The position numbers were made by a program, and so were the translations under genes. Source: Sabellastarte sp. h YS-2021 (lineage: Eukaryota; Annelida; Polychaeta; Sabellida; Sabellidae). Taken from it: a stretch of 64,000 nt of DNA. This document shows positions 1-10,870 of this stretch, in pieces. The DNA lies in the NCBI GenBank assembly GCA_964017235.1, contig OZ024930.1:27594614-27658613 (forward strand). Direction: 5' to 3'. How positions within the stretch are numbered: the stretch's first letter is position 1; each line of letters begins with the position of its first letter. The notes beneath the pieces were generated by a model, which ran no database searches, was not told where the DNA came from, and was given only the letters and a program-made list of their open reading frames with translations.

Positions 1-500
1 ACTACTTAGCCTATAATCCTGCATAGCAAATTTGCTAAAGATAATCAAAATACTTTTCCTTAAAATGAGAGGAAATAAGGTGAACAGATGCCTGATAATG
101 GAAAAAATAATAAAATAATAAATAATAATAATACAAATAATACGGTAACAAATTTCACTTAATATTTACATTCTAATAAGTTAATTTGCATTGGAATAAG
201 TTAACATACTATTAATTTATGGGTGACAACATGACAAATGCCTATCAAAGGGTGCTCAATTCTATACAGGAGATCACAAGAACAAGGAAGCCATTTAATA
301 TGACCCTTTATACAGCCAGTACTTCCTCCTATCAGAGTGTTATGGTGCAATTCAATACATAAAACATGACCAACAATGCTTCACTGTCAAAGGCCTATGT
401 AATAGCAATGAAAACTCAAGCCTCAGAACTACAGACTTTAATGCTTAGATATAATCAATATCTAACTTATATTTCTTGAAATTTGGCAAAAATCCATCAA
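1..500. other. No gene seen; AT-rich flank
   Basis: AT-rich sequence with a short AAT-type microsatellite near 115-142. No open frame with protein character was recognised. If the exon at 502-881 on the minus strand is real, this stretch would be its 3' UTR or downstream flank. Confidence 0.5.
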
Positions 501-501
501 G

Positions 502-881
502 CTATTTTACAAAATACATGTTAATGTGTATTACCAAGATAACTGAATTGTATTTGGGCCCAGAGTACCTGATCCTTAAGGGGTAGAAATGACATACATG
601 CTGATGAGTGCAGTTCCTTTCTTCTTCATCCTCCTGCAATCGGTTGTACAATGTCCGTGCCAGTTTCCCTCTGATATGGTAAGACATCTTGCTGATATCC
701 CCACTGTTATACAGGCCAGTTCTCAGTATGATCAAAAGCAACACAAGCGCGGAGAAAATCACAGAAATGAATGCAAGAGGCCCAACAGCACTTGTTTTCA
801 CCCCATCAATGGCCGAAGTATCATGTTTAGTCATCTGAGGAACTGGAGTGCCATTGGTTCCCAGTTTCAGTCTTTTTAGAG
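502..881 (-). CDS. Probable terminal exon of a single-pass membrane protein
   Basis: A minus-strand frame stays open from about 888 to a stop at 502. Just upstream on that strand is a good splice-acceptor context (a pyrimidine-rich run ending in gattgatag), placing the exon start at about 881 in phase 1. The peptide has a short Ser/Thr/Pro-containing segment, one hydrophobic helix of about 22 residues (around residues 33-58, core AFISVIFSALVLLLIILR), then a basic and acidic tail containing SYHIRGKLARTLYNRL and EDEEER. This is the shape of a type I membrane protein's last exon. No family is recognised. A donor-like CAT|GTATGT lies near 596-601, so the true exon may end there. Upstream exons would lie at higher coordinates but none was found before the SINE. 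Function is unknown. Confidence 0.42.
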
Positions 882-939
882 CTATCAATCAAAAGGAGAA
901 AATGTGCTTTGATTCAACATTGCCAAAGTAGTGAGATTA

Positions 940-1168
940 GGGGCCACGGTGGCAGAGTTGTAACACTCTCGCCTCCCGCCTCTGAGATCGGGGTTCGAAA
1001 CCGCCCCGACTTCAAGCGAGAAAGCTGGTAGTTGCTTGCTGTTGGTCGGCACTTTACAGTACAGTACCTTGACCAACTGTGTGTACTGGTTTCACCTGCC
1101 CATAAAACTACTCATCATGATATGACCTGTGTATGGAAAGCGATGTTAAAACCCAAATAAACAAATAA
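940..1168 (+). mobile_element. tRNA-derived SINE, copy 1
   Basis: The head has pol III promoter elements: an A-box-like TGGCAGAGTTGTAAC and a perfect B box GGTTCGAAACC. A conserved body follows (gctggtagttgcttgctg, then an ATGACCTGT block) and the element ends in an AAATAAACAAATAA tail. It is the same family and orientation as the copies at 17993 and 61034. No clean target duplication was found. It is a retroposon, not a functional tRNA, because the head is followed directly by the shared SINE body. Confidence 0.8.
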
Positions 1169-2159
1169 CCAGATAGAAAGGACTCATATAGAGCAGAACT
1201 ACACCTGGGGAAATAGCATTGGATGCCATGAGATTTTGAAGATGCAAAAAGTGCAAAGATAAGGAGTCTTTCAGAACAGTGCAAGTGATGTAAAGGGGCA
1301 GGAGAAATAACTCTCAAAAAATGAAAATGTATGAAAAGGCAAAGTATCAAAACAAGACAGTTTAATAGTAAGATGACATAGTTATCAACTTATCAACGGA
1401 CAAAGGATAACAGTATTGGCATGAACGGGTCCTAACTGAATCACTTATTACCAGGAAGGCAGTACCTGTAATGGTAAACCAGTGATATATTGTCAGCCAG
1501 TAAAGAGGAGAAATATATAACCAAAAGATTATATTGTCCTTGATGGTGAGAAAATACTGCAAATTATTCTACCACATGTCTGTTTAACAGCAAAACACTA
1601 TTTTGCTGACTATTAAAACTTGAAATTTTCAAAAAGCGATTTAAGATCCAATAATTAATATCATACCTGTGATTAGAAATGCATTTTATTTTATAACTGA
1701 AAAAAAAAAGAAATATGAAAAAGCAAATCAATTTATGTGCAGTATACCATGCAGTTCATCTATTGGAAGAGATCCAATATCTTCTTCAGTGAAGTAGATT
1801 AGCAACTCCATGTGTTAACTGACTGCTAAAACAACTTCACATGACAACCACAAATTTCTACATTGAGATTTACCAATGAAGAAGTTTTCATATTTTAATA
1901 AAATAAAATGACAATCTTCACTTCATGCAGTTTATTAGAACAAATTCCAAAAACAAATATTAAATATTTATATATTTTAGTACGCACCGCGGAGACGCTT
2001 TTTGGAATTCTCTGTATAATAATGGTCGTTTTTATGTACATGTAGCACATTTTTAGACGGATTCACTATCTTATATATTAATTCCATCTTACTTTCTTAT
2101 TCTTTGCCTGTTTTATTTATATATTCCTCCAATTCACTGCTGTATCAACTTCTATATAA
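1169..2159. other. No gene seen
   Basis: AT-rich intergenic sequence. Short open frames here have no protein-like composition. A purine run lies near 1700. The 5' end of the following LINE may begin somewhere in the last 200 bases; its exact start could not be fixed. Confidence 0.4.
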
Positions 2160-2491
2160 AAGCGGGTATTATCGCCCATTTGCCGGGAATTACCGTAGTA
2201 ATTTGATCTATAATTCCCCTATTTCAAGTACTGGGTATTATTTATAATCTAATTTGTGTCTTGTGAGTTCACTTTAAGTTTATTTCCAATCAGTATATAG
2301 ACATTTTCCTGTTGGTGTCTGGTGGTGTTGTCTTTTAGCTTAAGGTGAGGCTGTAGTGTGGGGTGTTAGGGTGCCTGTGAGTCGCCCACAGGACGAAGAG
2401 TTGTGACTTTTAGGTGTAGGGTTATATTATTGAGGCTCCCCACTGTTGAGCTTAGACTAGGGGCTCTTACTGATGTACAACCCCACCAGTC

Positions 2492-5400
2492 ATGTTCAGC
2501 CCTCGGTTACTCCTCTTCATGGCACTGTTTGCAGTGGCACTGGCCCACAGACATGATTGGTTCAGCACCAGAGCATCTTACACATCATGTCCTCCTTTGA
2601 CACGGGTTGCGAAAAATTTATCATATTTGTGTTCCTGCCGAAAATTTCCGACCATGGTTAATGGAAGAGGGCTCATGTTGTTACTGTTACTGGGTGGAGA
2701 TGTATCCCTCAACCCTGGTCCGTTTACACTCGGTGTTTTGAATGCCAGATCCGTAAGGAACAAGGGTCCTCTCCTTGCCGACATGGTGGCTTCATACGAC
2801 CTTGATCTTCTATGCCTCATGGAAACACACATACGTCCATTTGACTCTGACAGCTTCTTACGGTCTATAACTCCTCCCGATTTTAACTTTCCTCACAAGC
2901 CTCGTCCCTCAGGTATTGGTGGTGGTGTGGGTTTTTTCATCAGATCCTCCTACAGACCCCATATAATTGAAACTCCTTGTTATCAGTCATTTGAAAATAT
3001 AGTGGTGTCGGGCTTCATGGCCATTCAGTGTTGCTTGCCTGCATCTATCGCCCTCCAGGATCATGTACCTGTAATTTTCTGGAAGAATTCATGTCATTTG
3101 TTGGTTACCTTTCATCCATTAATTCTTCATATTACATTTGTGGCGACTTCAACATTCATGTTGATGTTCCAGTTGGTGACGGTCAGAAATTCACTACCTT
3201 TCTTGATTCATGTGACCTCAAACAGTTAGTCAATAAACCTACTCATTTACATGGTCACATATTGGACCTGATTTTATCTCCCTGTGATCAGGACACCATT
3301 GCTGATGTTAAAATTTGTGACTTTGTTTCCGATCACGCATTAGTCAAATGTTCAGTTGCCTTCCCTTGTCAAGTGTCTCATACTCCAAATGTAGTTCAAT
3401 ATAGAAGGTTCCACCGTATCAATATGTCTGAGTTCCGCTCATATCTCAAAAATACGTCCTTCGTCAAGTCTCCAGCTGATGCTGTTGTCGATCTGTATGA
3501 TCAATATGTACATGATTTGAGTGATGTTCTGGATAGGCATGCACCTCTTATATCTAAATTGACGAAAAAGGAGTCCGCCGATTGGATGTCTGATGATTAT
3601 CGACGTGCAAAGTCCCTTAGGCGCCAATTTGAGAGAACCTGGCGTAGGGCTAAAAGTACACTTAACAGGAGTAGGCTTCGTCGCCAGATTGCTCGGTGCA
3701 ATGCACTTGTAAATAAAGATAAATCAGACTACTATAGCAAACTGATCTCAGACAATAGTCATGACTCTCGAAAACTTTGGCGTGAGCTGCGTAAGACCCT
3801 GAACAGGGTTTCTGATGCCACACTTCCATCTCATGAGTCCGAAAAGTCATTGGCTGACCAGTTTGCCTCCTTCTTCACCAACAAAATCAAGAAGATTAGA
3901 GATAATTTTGCTTCTTCTGGCACTGAATATGATGTTAACCCTCCTTCAGATCCTCCCCAAATTACTGTCTTTAGGCAAGTTTCTGAAGATGCTGTTGATA
4001 AAATAATTAAAGCATCACCAACAAAATCATGCCTGTTGGACCCTCTGCCGACATTCCTGATTAAGGAATGCATTGATATATTGCTACCATCCCTTACAAA
4101 GCTGGTCAACTGCTCACTCATGGAGGGATGTGTTCCTGATGCCTTCAAATCTGCTGTGGTCACTCCACTTATTAAAAAGCCAAATCTTCCCTCAAATGAC
4201 CTTAAGAATTATCGCCCTGTATCAGGTCTCAGTTTTATATCTAAATTGGTAGAACGTGTGGTTGCTAAGCAGCTGTTAGAACATATTAATGCCAATAACT
4301 TAGACAACCCGTACCAGTCGGCATATAAGGCGGGCCATTCAACTGAGACTGCTCTTCTCTACATAAAAAATGAGGTCCACTTATCATTGTCAAGAGGTGA
4401 ATCCACGGCCTTGGTATTGCTTGACTTGTCTGCTGCCTTCGACACCATTGATCACTCTACTCTTCTAGGTTGCCTCCAAAACTGGTTTGGGGTCAGTGGC
4501 TCCGTTCTGAAATGGTTCACATCCTACCTAATGGACCGTTACCAATCAGTAAAAATTGGTTCTACTTTGTCAGGGGTTTGCAAACTCCTATTTGGTGTTC
4601 CCCAAGGTTCTGTCCTGGGTCCTTTGTTGTTCTCATTGTACACTACCCCCCTCAGTTCCATTATCAGTAAACATAATGGAATAAAGTTTCATTTCTATGC
4701 AGATGATAGCCAACTTTATATACATTTATCCCAGAAGAATGCATCTGCTGCCTTTGAAAAGCTAAATAAGTGCCTAAATGATGTTAAAGAGTGGATGACA
4801 ACTAGTAAGCTCAAACTGAATCCTGATAAGACTGAGTTTATCATCTTTGGTTCGAAGAGGCAAAGGGATAAGTTGAAAGCATGTTTTCCAATTGATATCC
4901 TGGGCAACTCACTCTGCCCTGCAGATTCAGTAAAAAATCTGGGTGTGTGGCTTGATTCAGATTTCTCTTTGTCCAAGCATGTTCAGAATGTCTGCAAAAG
5001 TTGTTTTGTTAAACTCCGTGACTTCAGACATGTCAGGCGGTTTCTTACTCATGATGTTTCTGTGCTTGTAGCCAACGCTCTTGTTAGTAGTCGGTTGGAT
5101 TACTGCAACTCACTTTTCAGGAGCCTGTCCAAGTTCAATCTACGCAAATTACAGTGCATCCAAAATAGTGCAGCTAGAATTGTATCAAACACCAGTCGAT
5201 ACACCAGCATAACTCCTGTGCTAAAGAAACTGCATTGGCTTCCTGTTGAACAGCGCATTGTGTTCAAGACAGTCACACTTGTTTATAAGTATCTTCACAC
5301 AGGTTTTCCCAGGTATTTTTCACCACATCTTTCTTCCTACAGCAGTTCTTATAGTACCAGGCGCAGTGAAAGTGGTGGTAATTTCCTAGTTATTCCAAAG

Positions 5401-5568
5401 TTCTGCCCCTCTGTTCATAAATCTGTCAAACAGTTTGGTAATAGTTTTGCCTTTGATGCTCCTACTGTGTGGAATACTCTCCCTGATGTGATTCGTGCCT
5501 CTCCATCCCTGGCCTCCTTCAGAAAACAGCTTAAAACCTACCTGTACACCAAAGCATATCCACCCTAG
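2492..5568 (+). pseudogene. LINE ORF: signal-like leader, 2A-like motif, APE endonuclease, reverse transcriptase; one frameshift
   Basis: The frame opens at 2492 with a signal-peptide-like N-terminus (hydrophobic core LLLFMALFAVALA). A second ATG at 2654 sits in a strong Kozak context (accATGG) and leads into LMLLLLLGGDVSLNPGP, a 2A-like motif. The APE-type endonuclease follows: LNARSVRNK, METH, then IYRPPG, CGDFN and SDHALV. Near 3020-3030 the frame shifts, so the second part runs from about 3028 to the stop at 5568. The RT contains LLDLSAAFDTIDH, FGVPQGSVLGPLLF and the catalytic YADD. A C-terminal region typical of the L2/CR1 group ([36 protein letters not shown]) follows. Apart from the shift the 846-residue second frame is uninterrupted, so the copy is fairly young. 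Confidence 0.88.
2696..2722 (+). other. 2A-like ribosome-skipping motif (GDVSLNPGP)
   Basis: Residues 69-77 of the LINE frame read GDVSLNPGP after a run of leucines. NPGP is the invariant core of 2A peptides, and hydrophobic residues upstream are also typical. The usual Glu in DxExNPGP is Ser here, so activity is uncertain. 2A-like sequences at the N-terminus of APE-type LINE ORFs are known from other animals. Translation would release a short leader of about 75 residues (or about 22 from the inner ATG) and restart at the Pro before the endonuclease. Confidence 0.7.
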
Positions 5569-5732
5569 CCTGAATCATCCTCCTGGCGTTCTCCGTGGTG
5601 TTCGACCCCTGTTATGTCCCTGGACACAGAATTTTGTTGACTGCTTTTTGTTTTGTTGCGCCTTAGAGTCCTCTTGTTTGGGGAGATTAAGCGCTATAAA
5701 AGTCCAATTAGAATTAGAAAATTAGAATTATA

Positions 5733-6019
5733 TTATTGTTTTTTTTTAATATTAGCTATACCACTATAGTGAGAAATGGTTTCTACAGTACTACATTTAC
5801 TGAAGTGCATTACTGCACTCAGCCATGACACCCTTCAATTCGGCACAAAACAAACCTCAGCATAATAATGAGTGGTAATGGGCTAACTCGGACCTCCGCC
5901 AACTCCGCCCCCCACTGACTCGGACTCATACATAACAAACTCGGCCCCATTCAATCAAAAACTGAGGATGCTCTGCTTCTAGCCTTATACTGTTGTGGCA
6001 ACCAAAGTCAGCGTAATCT
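5733..6019. other. No gene seen
   Basis: Unique-looking spacer between the LINE tail and the 169-bp tandem array. It has a C-rich patch near 5885-5930. No coding signal was found. Confidence 0.4.
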
Positions 6020-6745
6020 GCTCTATCTAGCACAGTTTTCAAGATATAAGCATTTTTGTGTTTTGCAAATTTTGCAAAAAATTCGAAAATTCAAAGTGGC
6101 CGCCATTTTTGGCGAAACAAAAATTCTTTGAAAATTGGCATGGGTTCTCTGCAGAGATGGCCTGTGGTTCAAAAATTTCATCGAAATCGCTCTATCTAGC
6201 ATGGTTTTCGAGATATAAGCATTTTTGTGTTTTGCAAATTTTGCAAAAAATTCGAAAATTCAAAATGGCCGCCATTTTTGGCGAAACAAAAATTCTTTGA
6301 AAATTGGCATGGGTACTCTGCAGAGATGGCCTGTGGTTCAAAAATTTCATCGAAATCGCTCTATCTAGCATGGTTTTCGAGATATAAGCATTTTTGTGTT
6401 TTGCAATTTTCGCAAAAAATTCGAAAATTCAAAATGGCCGTCATTTTTGTTAAGACAAATTTTTTTTCGAAAATTGGGATGACTACTCTGCAGAGATACT
6501 CTGTGGGTCAAAAATTTTGTCGAAATCCCGCTATCTAGCATGGTTTTCGAGATACAAACATTTTTGTGTTTTGCAATTTTTGCGAAAATTTGAAAATTCA
6601 AAATGGCCACCATATTTGGCGAAACAAAATTTTTTTGAAAATTGGCATGGCTACTCTGCAGAGATACCCTGTGGGTAAAAAGTTTTGTCGAAATCGCTCT
6701 ATCTAGCACGGTTTTTAAGATATAAACATTTTTGTGTTTTCATTA
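6020..6745 (+). repeat. Tandem repeat C, 169-bp period, about 4.3 copies
   Basis: The anchor CTCTATCTAGCA recurs at 6021, 6190, 6359, 6529 (one mismatch) and 6697, giving steps of 169, 169, 170 and 168 bp. Each unit contains a CGAGATATAAGCATTTTTG core, an AAAATGGCCGCCATTTTT palindrome and CTCTGCAGAGAT. The first two full units are nearly identical, so turnover is recent. Open frames of 80-114 codons on both strands here are by-products of the repeat. Confidence 0.93.
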
Positions 6746-7197
6746 TTTGGAAAATTCATAATGATTAATTAATCATTAATTACTCGGCCATTTCTTTACC
6801 AATCAATGCCAAAATCTAATGATTTCCAGATTTTAATACAATGAATGTATTTTCCAAGTTTCAGGTGAATTGATAAAATCCCCTTCAAGTTATCATCTGG
6901 ACAAGCTTACCCATCGAAACAAGAGGAGGATGCCCGTGAATGGGCACTGTGTCAGCTGACTGAGTGTTTTTGATTTGTGAAGGTGATTAAAGGACAGAAT
7001 AATTATCAGGAAAAGGGCTGTACAGAAATACAGTAAATGGTAACTGAACAGCAAGTTCGAAAGAAATTCCGAAGCTGACAGAAGAAAAGGATAAAAAAGT
7101 TGTGCCCTGTAAATGGTATTATGAAGGAAAATAACAAGGTAATTGTTTAAGTGTAAAAAATAGGTTAAAACATATTTAAAGAAATACTACAAATGCA
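6746..7197 (+). repeat. Downstream flank of repeat C, partly repeated at 11940-12093; otherwise no gene
   Basis: The segment from ATTAATTAATCATTAATTAC (about 6763) to acaagcttacccatcgaaa (about 6920) recurs after the partial C unit near 11950-12093. C and this tail therefore form one repeat unit. 6930-7170 is unique-looking. The last 30 bases (atatttaaagaaatactac, then aaatgcaata) are a scrap of satellite B fused directly to satellite A. Confidence 0.7.
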
Positions 7198-7790
7198 ATA
7201 TCCTCGTTCGACCTTGAAGAAGGGGTCCAAGGTCAAATCTAACCACACAAATACATTCCCAGCCCATGATTTCCTATGGTTTACCATTCCAAACCTCTAG
7301 GACCAATTATAAATGAGTTATAAGCACTTTTAAGCTTGGCTGTCCTCATTTGACCTTGAAGGAGGGGTCCAAAGGTCAAATCTGACCATACCAAAAGATT
7401 CCGAGCCAATGATTTCCTATGGGATGGTTTACCATCCCAAATTTCTGTCACCAATAATAAGCGAGTTGTAGGCACTTTCAATTTTCGCTATCCTCATTTG
7501 ACCTTGAAGGAGGGTTCCAAGGTCAAATCGGACCATATCAACAGATTCACAGCCCATGATTTCCTGTCTGTTTACCAACCCAAACCTCTGGGACCAATAA
7601 TAAGCGAGTTATAAGCACTTTTAAGTTTGGCTATCCTTGTTTGACCTTGAAGGAGGGGTCATTGAAGGTCAAATCTGACCACACCAAAAGATTCCCACCC
7701 CATGATTTCCTACAGGTTGGTTTATCATCCCAAACCTCTAGGATCAATAATAAGGGAGATATAAGCACTTTTCATGACTGACAAAAAACA
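7198..7790 (+). repeat. Satellite A array 1, 147-bp period, about 4 copies
   Basis: Units run through TTTGACCTTGAAGGAGGGG, CAAGGTCAAATCTGACCACA, CCCATGATTTCCTATAGG, TACCATCCCAAACCTC and CAATAATAAGCGAGTTATAA. Anchors at about 7349, 7497 and 7640 give a period near 147. The same monomer forms arrays at 20636-22720, 25085-25833 and 31213-32410. Each unit holds a TGACCTTGA...CCAAGGTCA pair (everted nuclear-receptor half-sites). Confidence 0.93.
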
Positions 7791-7962
7791 CCTGTGGCGG
7801 CCATCTTGTTTCTCAAAATGAGGCCAAAAATATTCCCAGACAACATTTTATGGTTATTAATATATACTGCAAACTTAAGAAAGCTAGCTATAATATTTTT
7901 TTCATCAGAGCAGTAATGGTGAAATCTCTCTCTACACACTGCGGCTATCCAGTGGATACAAT
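7791..7962 (+). repeat. Junction module J1 between satellites A and B
   Basis: Contains ggcggccatcttgtttctc, aatgaggccaaaaatattcc and actgcggctatccagtggat. The reverse complement is found at 24765-25085 between the inverted B and A arrays, there partly duplicated. J1 is therefore a fixed part of the A-B composite. Confidence 0.8.
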
Positions 7963-8962
7963 GATTTACTCAACAGTGAGAACCTGAAAGTAGCTATTGC
8001 TCAGCTATGCCATGACATAGAGGTCTGCAATTTCACTATGTTATAGCCGACCAAAAATTCTGTGAATAACATATTTAACAAATTACTCTAAATGTAATAG
8101 TTTTCAAGTTACAACTGATTTACTCAACAGTGAGAACCTCAAAGGAACTATTACTCAGCTATGCAATGAGCTACATGTCTGAAATTTCACTATGTTATAG
8201 CTAACCCAAAAGTAGGTGAACAACATATTTAAGCAAACTACTGTAAATGCAATAGTTTTCAAGCTACAACTGATTTACTCAATAGTGAGAACCTGAAAAT
8301 AGCTATTGCTCCGCTATGCCATGAGCTATAGGTCTGTAATTTCACTATGTTATAGCTGACCCAAAAGTAGGTGAACAATATATTTTAACAAAATACTCCA
8401 AATGCAATATTTTTCAAGTTATAGCTGATTTACTCAACAGTCAGTACCTGAGAATAGCTATTGCTCAGTTGTGCCATGAGCTATAGGTCTATAATTTCAC
8501 TATGTTATAGCTGACCCAAAAGTAGCTGAATAACATATTTGCACAAATTTCTGTAAATGCAATAGTTTTCCAATTATAACTGATTTACTCAACAGTGAGA
8601 ACTTCAAAGTAGCTATTACTCAGCTATGAAATGAGCCACAGGTCTGAAACTTCACTATGTTATAGCTGACCCCAAAATAGGTGAATAACATATTGAAACA
8701 AAATACTCTAAATGCAATAGTTTTCAAGTTATAAGTGATTTACTCAACAGTGATAACCTAAAAGTAGCTATTACTCAGCTATGCCATGAGCTACAGGTCT
8801 GAAATTTTACTATGTTATAGCTGGCCCAAAAGTAGCTGAATAACATATTTATACGAAATTCTCTAAATGCAATAGTTTTTAAGTTACAAGTGATTTTACT
8901 CATGATGGAAGTTACTGAAAAGCCCAAAAGTAGCTATTACTCACTTAGCTATTGAGACAGAC
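7963..8962 (+). repeat. Satellite B array 1, 155-bp period
   Basis: The anchor GATTTACTCAACAGTGA recurs at 7963, 8117, 8272, 8427, 8582 and 8737, with a variant at 8892: a strict 154-155-bp period. Units contain ACTATGTTATAGCTGACCC and GCAATAGTTTTCAAGTTA. The last monomer is a variant (catgatggaagttactgaaa) that also ends the second half of the array (about 10700) and, inverted, copy II near 23970. The array is cut by a LINE between 8963 and 10282. Confidence 0.94.
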
Positions 8963-10282
8963 CAATCAATCAGTTCAATCAGTTGTCCAGGTGCTTAATC
9001 TCCGTATCAACGGATTCTAAGGCACACCATCCAATCCGTAAGGCATAAATCATGAGACATTAGACATGTTCCGAGTCGTTGCCAGGGAGGCGGTCCGGTG
9101 TTCGGTAGTAAGAAGCTATGGTGGGAATGATTTCTGAAATAGGTAGGTTTTGAGTCGACTTTTGAAACTGGAGAGATTTGGAGCACTGCGTATATCATAT
9201 GGAAGATCATTCCATAACTTAGGGGCATCATATGAGAAACTATTGTTAAAATGGACCTTTGATTTATGGATGAAAGGACAGTAAGAGGGAACCAGAAGGA
9301 ACAAATTTTTGGGATTGGAACGTCTTGTATTCACGGCAGATTTGTACAAGGGGAGATATGGTGCAAAATACTTAGGCTGGCCAGTGGTGAGGTACTTATA
9401 GACCAAAACTAGGGTTTTGAAGATAATACGTTGTCTAACGGGTAGCCAATGAAGTGTCCTAAGGGTGGATGTAATGTGAGTGTACTTTGAAGCACCAGTG
9501 ACAAACCGTGCAAGCGCATTTTGAACATATTGGAGCCTTGTAGCATTTCAGGATGACAAACTGCGAAAAAGAGAGTTGCAATAATCCAAACGACTACTGA
9601 CCAGAGCATTTGCAATCACCACTGATGTATCCACAGAAAGAAACCTCCTGATACGATGAAGGTCCCTGAGGCTGATAAAGCAGGATTTGATAACAGAATT
9701 TACGTGACTGGTGAAACAAAACTTTGCATCAAACAGAACGCCCAGATTGCGTACAACATCTGCGGGAGAGAGACAATTACCCAGGATATTGACAGGTAGT
9801 GAGTCACTGAGCCATTTGTGTCTGTCTTTGGCACCGAAGACTATGAATTCTGTTTTATCAGGATTTAGCTTGAGTTTGTTTTCAGACATCCAGACCTGAA
9901 TATCATTCAAACATGATTTAAGACGGTCAAAAGACTTGAGACTATCATCAGGGGATAAGTGAATGAACAACTGAGTGTCGTCCGCATAGAAGTGGTAACG
10001 GACTCCGGTATATTTTCTGATGACTTGACTAAGAGGTGTTGTGTAGAGGGAAAACAGAAGGGGACCTAAGACAGAACCTTGGGGGACTCCAAACTTCAAT
10101 TTGAACAAATTCGAAAGACTAGAACCAATCTTGACTGACTGAAAATGATCCTGGAGATAGGATCTAAACCATTTTAATGCCGATCCAGCAAAACCAAATC
10201 TAGACGACAGACAGGATAGGAGTGTGTCATGATCGATAGTATCAAATGCCGCAGACAGGTCGAGTAGCACTAGTGGTGTAGG
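8963..10282 (-). mobile_element. 5'-truncated L2/CR1-type LINE inserted in satellite B
   Basis: A minus-strand LINE flanked by a 5-bp direct repeat CAGAC (8958-8962 and 10283-10287). An uninterrupted version of the target is visible at about 10740-10790, where gagacagacacccaact is intact. The 3' end (low coordinates) carries GGAGATTAAGC on the element strand followed by an ATTG-type microsatellite. The 5' end is truncated within the RT. The empty copy of the target makes this insertion unusually clear. Confidence 0.93.
9116..10270 (-). pseudogene. LINE reverse transcriptase, truncated and frameshifted
   Basis: Reading from 10270 downward: LLDLSAAFDTIDH, FGVPQGSVLGPLLF, the catalytic [31 protein letters not shown] frameshift lies near 9550. 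The C-terminal part runs to a stop at 9116 (YKYLTTGQPKYFAPYL, APKLWNDLP, FKSRLKTYLF). The first RT blocks and all of the endonuclease are missing through 5' truncation. The order and motifs match the LINE at 2492-5568, but the two are clearly different in sequence. Confidence 0.9.
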
Positions 10283-10870
10283 CAGACACCCAACTTACTC
10301 ACCATATTGTAGCTATGAAAAAAGTAGCTGAATAACATATTTTAACAAAATGCTCTAAATGCAACATTTTTCAAGTTATAAGTGATTTACTCAACAGTGA
10401 TAACCTAAAAGTAGCTATTACTCAGCTATGCCATGAGCTACAGGTCTGAAATTTTACTATGTTATAGCTGACCCAAAAGTAGCTGAATAACATATTTATA
10501 CGAAATTCTCTAAATGCAATAGTTTTCAAGTTATAAGCGATTTACTCAACAGTGATAACCTAAAAGTAGCTATTACTCAGCAATGCCATGAGCTACAGGT
10601 CTGAAATTTCACTATGTTATAGCTGGCCCAAAAGTACCTGAATAACATATTTATACGAAATTCTCTAAATGCAATAGTTTTTAAGTTACAAGTGATTTTA
10701 CTCATAATGGAAGTTACTGAAAAGCCCAAAAGTAGCTATTACTCACTTAGCTATTGAGACAGACACCCAACTTACTCACCATATTGTAGCTATGAAAAAA
10801 GTAGCTGAACAACATATTTTCAGAAAATGCTGTAAATGCAACACTTTTGAAGTTATAAGTGATTTAGTGC
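10283..10870 (+). repeat. Satellite B array 1, part after the LINE
   Basis: Two further B monomers, then a second copy of the array-ending variant and of the cttactcaccatattgtagc block. The last two to three monomers of the array have thus been duplicated as a block (higher-order structure), with the LINE inserted in the first copy. Confidence 0.88.

Larger units (their letters stand above)
2160..5732 (+). mobile_element. L2/CR1-type non-LTR retrotransposon, near full length
   Basis: A plus-strand LINE with a 5' region, one long ORF (endonuclease plus reverse transcriptase) and a short 3' UTR. The 3' end carries GGAGATTAAGCGCTATAAAA followed by an AATTAG-type microsatellite (about 5680-5730), as is usual for L2/CR1-type elements, rather than a poly(A) tail. 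The 5' region contains GGGTATTATCGCCCA near 2165, which recurs in the 5' region of the minus-strand LINE near 47546-47560. That sets an upper limit for the element's start. No separate ORF1 is seen. Target duplications could not be assigned. Confidence 0.85.

Noticed and set aside
1108..1562. Minus-strand frames of 66-80 codons as upstream exons of the membrane protein
   Set aside because: Sequence is low-complexity AT-rich and no donor site in a matching phase was convincing.
6058..6709. 80-114-codon frames in the 169-bp repeat
   Set aside because: Repeat by-products; 169 is not a multiple of 3 and frames differ between units.
7963..8962. CRISPR-like regular repeats
   Set aside because: Units are full 155-bp monomers similar along their length, with no unique spacers, in a eukaryotic context.
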